Source: Daphnia carinata
Taxonomy: Eukaryota > Arthropoda > Branchiopoda > Diplostraca > Daphniidae
Assembly: GCF_022539665.2 (NCBI RefSeq)
Contig: NC_081333.1
Span: forward strand, 9,236,971 to 9,300,970
Direction: 5' to 3'
DNA: 64,000 nucleotides
Every line of letters begins with the position of its first letter. The first letter of the stretch is position 1. Below, one piece after another: positions 58,766-64,000 of the stretch. Below the pieces are notes generated by a model. The model saw nothing but the letters and a program-made list of their open reading frames with translations. It had not been told where the DNA came from and searched no databases. The position numbers and the translations under genes are program-made.

Positions 58766-61700
58766 ATGCCGGAAAATTCACGGGGGAAGAGATGGAGAGC
58801 TACGAGGCTTCATCGTTTACTGTCAGCTGCCAAAATGGGCCTGAATTTCAGTATTTTTGCAGCCCTACTCATGGTCATTTCCGCGTCAACCACTATTAGT
58901 GCCATCCACAGTTGTAACAGGGGAAGGTTCATTGTGAATTCTACTTGGGGTGCCATCACAAATGGGCCTGAAAATTACCGTGAAGACAGTTACTGTGTTT
59001 GGCTCATCGAAGGTAATTCTTGGCTAAAATTTTTGGTAGGTATTCAAAAAATAACCAGCGATATAATTTTTTAAAAATTGTAGCTCAACACCCAGGGCAG
59101 TATATTACACTCACATTCCATTCCCTCCAGACAGAGTGTGCATATGATCATGTATTTGTCTATGACGGAGACTCTGTCTTGTCGCCAATGAAAGGTAGCT
59201 TCAGTGGACGGGGTCTACCTCCACCTGTCATTGCCAAATCTGGCTCGGTGAGTATTTTTTAAACCATTTCATTGTCAATCATATATCTATTTATTAATTC
59301 CTTTGCAGATGGTGGTTTTATTGTACAGCGATACAAACTATGTATTGGAGGGTTTCTCTGCTGAATACTCTGTAACCGACTGTCCTCTCAACTGTTCCAA
59401 TCATGGGCATTGTGTCAATCATACATGTGTGTGTGAAGTGGCTTTTGTAGGCGAAGCATGTGAATACGAAGCCTGTCCGGACCAGTGTGGCTTTACCGAA
59501 AGCAGAGGATGGTGCGAGAAAATTGACGGAGTTTACCAGTGTGTGTGCAATCAAGGATACATGGGACTAGACTGTGGCCTGGATACGAAATCAACCTTAG
59601 GGAATTCGTGGCATCTTCTCGGTCGTGGAAGCCAAGCGATGCAACGGACAGCTCACGGCGGTGTCTACCTCAAGAATTTGAACAAGTTCATTGTATTTGG
59701 CGGTTTTGATTTGAACGTTCCGCTTGGAGACCTACTGTCATTTGATATGAATTCTTCAAAGTGGACTAATTTGAGCGCTTTAGCATTTGATCAGAGCCAT
59801 GTTAATGTTTCGGAATTTATCCAAAATGACGAACCGCAATTGGAAGCCATTACACCCAGAGCACGCTACGGCCATGCTATGGGAGCGTTAGATGACGGCT
59901 TCGTTCTCTATGGAGGCCAGTTAGCTGAGGGAAGTCTCTCAGACGAATTTTTCTACTATGATGCCAGCAAAAATGTGTGGACTGTGTTAGCAGACAAAAG
60001 TCAAGTGCAACCTCCTCCGTTAACTCGTCATACCCTTTGCGTGGTGAACAACTCATTAGTTTACATATTCGGTGGCAGCATGGCAAATGGGGAATTCTCT
60101 TCCAGGCTATTTCGCATACAGATAAACACATCAGGTAAGTAACTCTGCCTTATTTTGTTTGTAATAGTTGTATTACACTTTTTTATTTCATTACAGATCT
60201 TGGCAATGAGGAATGGGAGGAAGTAGAACCTAGAGGTGGGAAACAGCACGATATCCGTCTAGTCGGCCACAGCATGGTATACCACCTTGAAAGCCACTCG
60301 CTCATAGTTTACGGTGGAATTTTGGCGGATGCTGCTCGTTTTTCCAAGTTGAGCGATCGTCTTTTCATTTTTAACTTGGAACAACTTCACTGGGCTGAAC
60401 TGCTTTACCCCCGTGGAACTTTGCCCGACCTTCACATCCCTCTCGAGCGCGCCTTTCACGGTGCTGTTCTTATGGGTTCGTACATGGTGGTTTTTGGCGG
60501 ATATACTCATAAACATAACCGCGAAGAAATATGTTACGATTCAGGTATTAAAATTAAACTACCTCAATGGTCGTAGCTTGAATTGTAAGCAATTCGTTGG
60601 TGTAACAAACGTTAGGGTTGTATTTCTACCATTTGGGCTGCCACACGTGGGTCAGCCACCATGTGTTGGACCACGGAAACGACGGAATGGGAAAGGATCT
60701 ATTATCTCCGAAAGGTGTTTTCAGTTTCGCCTCAGCTGTAAAAGAAGACAACGTTTTCCTGATCTTTGGTGGCTATCGCGGTTCCGTTTCCGGTGACATG
60801 CTAGCTTATGTCGTGCCTTTGGAGATGGTTGGGAGTCGTAACGGTCAACCAAACAGCTCCAATTGCCAGCGACATCCATCACAGCTGAGCTGCACTGCCA
60901 ATCCTGAATGCGGTTGGTGTCCAGCTGACGGAGTTTGCTATCAGCGGACATCTGGAGCCAATTGTACCAGTAACTTGCAAACAACACAATGCCCTGGAAT
61001 CTGTCCAGCACTAGCCGACTGTTACGCTTGTACTGTGCACGGTAACGCGTTGACAGCTGGTAGTGCGGATTCTACGAAACTGGGCCAGTGCGCCTGGTGC
61101 GTCCAGACAGCTCGATGTCACCGTCGTGATGATAATATGGGTGTCTGTGGAGCTGGAATGGAAACTCCGTCCGGCGTCGTCGGTTGGTGGGGAAGTGAAG
61201 GCACGGACATCACAGCAGTGGACGAATGCCGAACCAGGGATTTCCGACCCGGTCTTACCTATCTTCTCTACGAACATCCAGCAAATTTTTCGCAACCAGA
61301 TGAAGTTGGTGTTGTCAATTCGACATTAGCAAATTTCCAACCGCACTCAAGAATTTATTTGCAACCACGAGATCATGCAACTTCCGCTGGAGGAACTGGA
61401 GGAGGTACCATGGTAGCTCGGATGCTCGGATTCATCCATCCACTTGCAAATAAAGCGCGGCCATTAAACGACTACCAGCAGGAGTTTAAAAGTAACATGC
61501 TGATATTCAAATTTGTTTTCAAATTTACTAACTTATATGTTCTATTTTTAACAGTCATGATGGATTCCTCTTACGCATCTTCGGTTTTGCGTATTTCGCT
61601 GGATGAATCAGCCGAACGGTTAGAGGTTGTGGCTTCCATGACGGTAAACGACACCAACACCAGTCGTGTAGAAGCTATTCGACCGGATAAGACTCCAATT

Positions 61701-64000
61701 TTCCCCGATCCTAGTCGTGGACGAAAGTACATGATGGAATTTACAGCGAATCGTTCGCTAATCGGTGTAGCAGGTGCTGACGATCACATGGATACGCAAA
61801 GAGAGATCTCGAGCATGCAACTCGTCTGGAACGGCAAATCGAATTACAGAAAGGTCAGAAGACTACACCTTGCCAAAATCTATTCCTTATAACGATGGTT
61901 TTATCATTCAGATGTTCACCTTCGAGTACGTGGAACCGTACAGCAATGGCTCCTGTCACTTGTACACCAATTGCATGCAGTGTCTATCAGATTCATTGTG
62001 CGGCTGGTGCGAGCCTAGCCGTCACTGTCTGTCCAGGATCGGATCCAACGCAACGGAATCCGATGAACCATCGCAATGTTATTTGGATGCGAAAAAGACA
62101 ACAACCGCCTTCCTGACTCTGAATCCACCACAGTGTATCAATTGTTCAAATCACATTTCGTGCCATCAGTGTGTGGTAGACAGTTCGTGCGAATGGCTGG
62201 TAGATGAAGCCTATTGCACGCGACGTGGAAGGTATATCAACGGTTTCGCTTTTTGTGTTTTATCTATATTATCTGACATTCTCATTTATCACCAGATTTG
62301 CTGGTGCTGTACAAGCAGCAGGAGAATGTCCGGTGCCTTGTAACGAACGAAAGGGATGTTCTTCATGTTTGGGCGAACCGGGTCGTTGCACTTGGTGTGA
62401 AGAGACGCAAACATGTTTTGTTTTCTCCAGTTATATAGGTACTTTTTCAATTGCTAATCCTATAAGTTCTTTGGTGAATTCAAAATTGTTTAATTTCGAT
62501 TTCAGTGGTTTATCAATTCGGAATGTGTCGGGAGTGGGTCGATGTTGAAGCACAGTCACATTTGGACGGAGGAGTGCTGTCTGGCCGGACATCTCTACGG
62601 GGGGATATCGGTGGTCTCCCCGAATCGATGATGATGGTTGGAACTGGGAAATCACTATCATCCGTCAACGGCAGCCGCAACGGAATCAGCGCTGGGCGTT
62701 GTAAATCGTGCGAAAGGAAACAGAGCTGTTCCAGCTGTTTGGTTGATTTGGGCTGCGGTTGGTGTTACTATAGCAACAACCCCATGATTGGCGTCTGTAA
62801 AACTGGAGATTTCCATTCACCCGCTGCTGGTAAAATTTAATCATTAACATATTGTTTTATTACGTCAAGTAGGATAGCTTTGTTTTGCGACTGCAGGTAA
62901 TTGCTCGGTTTTGTTGGGTGATACACCATCACCACCATCGTCTTTGCTGATGGCGCCACACGATCACAGCCATCCTGTTTGGAATTGGGCCTATGCCCAG
63001 TGTCCCGACGTCGATGAATGCTCTTTAGGCCAACACGATTGCCATCCCGACGCAGCTTGTCTCAATACTCCGGGCTCCTATCTTTGTGCGTGTAAGAAAG
63101 GCTATATCGGCGATGGGAAAACGTTTTGTGAACGCACCTGTTTTGAGGATTGCGTTCATGGCCGTTGTTCTGGCCCACCCGATTTTCAGTGCGAATGCGA
63201 GCTCGGTTGGACCGGTTCAGATTGCCAAGAAGACTGTGGTTGTTTTGGTCATTCAACATGTTATCAAGGGATTGGCACATGTGATCATTGCCAAGACCTG
63301 ACTGATGGTAAGTTGCCGAATTAAAAGCAGACGACAATAAAGAATTGACTTTATTCTGTGTGATCTAGGTATGAACTGTGAGCTATGCAGGGCTGGTAGC
63401 TACGGTAATGCCACTACTTCAGAGGGCTGTCAACTTTGTCAGTGGTAAGAAATGAGGTAAAAATAAAAAATAAGAATAAACCAATGTAATATTTTCGTCC
63501 AAAATAGCAATGGTCATGCCAATGGGACTGCTGGGATCTGTAATCCAACAACAGGCCAGTGTTACTGTCAGGACGAGACTGAAGGGAATAAATGCGAATT
63601 GTGCAAACCTGGTTATTACGGTGATCCACGTCATGGCGGTACCTGCTATCGTCAATGTTCGTCTCGTGGAATCCTTTCTTCTATCACTAACGGCAGCTTG
63701 GGGAGTTACTCGGCACCCGACAGTCGCAACATTTATCGCCATTCCAAGAACGAGATGGAAGTGCAAGATTGCGTTTGGGTTCTCAACACGCACAATTCCG
63801 TCAGAGGAGTGACGGTCGGATTAGGAGGAGACGGACCCAAAGCTAAAGAAGCTATTATCCAGCTGACGATCCATCAAGGAGCTCGTATATTATGTCCCAC
63901 GAATTACGTCTACGTTTATGACGGCCTGCCCGATTTCATGTCCCTGGAAAATGGATGGACAAGACAAAATCACTTGCTTGGAGCTTACTGCTCACCGCAA
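58766..64000 (+). CDS. Attractin (distracted/ATRN family), 3' truncated by window
   Basis: Large type I membrane protein. The preferred start is [10 protein letters not shown] (58766), leading into the signal-anchor-like [19 protein letters not shown]; the inner methionine at 58835 is an alternative. Domains in order: CUB ([20 protein letters not shown] to FSAEYS), EGF repeats ([20 protein letters not shown] and [10 protein letters not shown]), six kelch blades ([49 protein letters not shown]), PSI repeats ([51 protein letters not shown]), an EGF-Ca domain ([18 protein letters not shown]), laminin-type EGF repeats from about 63180, and a second CUB ([19 protein letters not shown]) that runs off the edge. 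All observed introns are short and phase-consistent. The transmembrane segment and tail lie beyond the window. Confidence 0.93.

Overview
This is a eukaryotic nuclear window with the architecture of a compact arthropod genome. Genes sit close together on both strands, most introns are 50-90 bp with GT-AG ends, and intergenic gaps are short. The protein set (a vitellogenin-like protein with a von Willebrand D domain, a Shaw-type Kv channel, attractin, a Boule-like RNA-binding protein) suggests a small crustacean such as Daphnia. That placement is an inference from gene content and intron size; no species-diagnostic sequence was identified. No CRISPR array, bacterial operon or rRNA gene is visible.

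Layout. Bases 1-5.2 kb hold a roughly 5 kb near-perfect inverted repeat (a foldback or palindromic mobile element) that carries a degraded exon/intron gene in each arm and three tRNA-like sequences in its centre. From 6 to 13 kb come housekeeping genes: DPAGT1 (minus), DYNC2LI1 (plus) and GNPAT (minus). From 12.9 to 21 kb lie SELENBP1 and a vitellogenin-like gene, both plus. From 21.6 to 26.2 kb lie KAT14 and NOP58, both minus. From 27 to 34.6 kb are an unrecognised lysine/arginine-rich protein, a Boule-like RRM protein and a short RING/B-box protein, all plus. From 34.6 to 35.6 kb there is a patch of tRNA-derived retroposon sequence. From 36 to 41 kb are UBA5 (plus), TMEM41A (minus) and golgin-97/GOLGA1 (plus). 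From 41 to 57.6 kb is an almost gene-free stretch followed by the Shaw K+ channel gene, whose introns are much longer than elsewhere. From 58.8 kb to the window edge is attractin, cut off in its second CUB domain.

Functional view. The genes are mostly unrelated neighbours, not a pathway. DPAGT1 acts in ER N-glycosylation, GNPAT in peroxisomal ether-lipid synthesis, UBA5 is the E1 for UFM1, NOP58 is a box C/D snoRNP core protein, KAT14 is an ATAC-type acetyltransferase, GOLGA1 is a trans-Golgi tether, and DYNC2LI1 belongs to intraflagellar transport dynein. Several genes are arranged head-to-head over short intervals (DPAGT1/DYNC2LI1 at 291 bp, TMEM41A/GOLGA1 at about 650 bp, GNPAT/SELENBP1 at about 750 bp), which suggests shared promoter regions.

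The most unusual item is the palindromic element at the left end. I found no convincing new multi-gene system elsewhere. Exon boundaries given here were read by eye from splice consensus and frame continuity. Where stated, exon sums were checked to be divisible by three.
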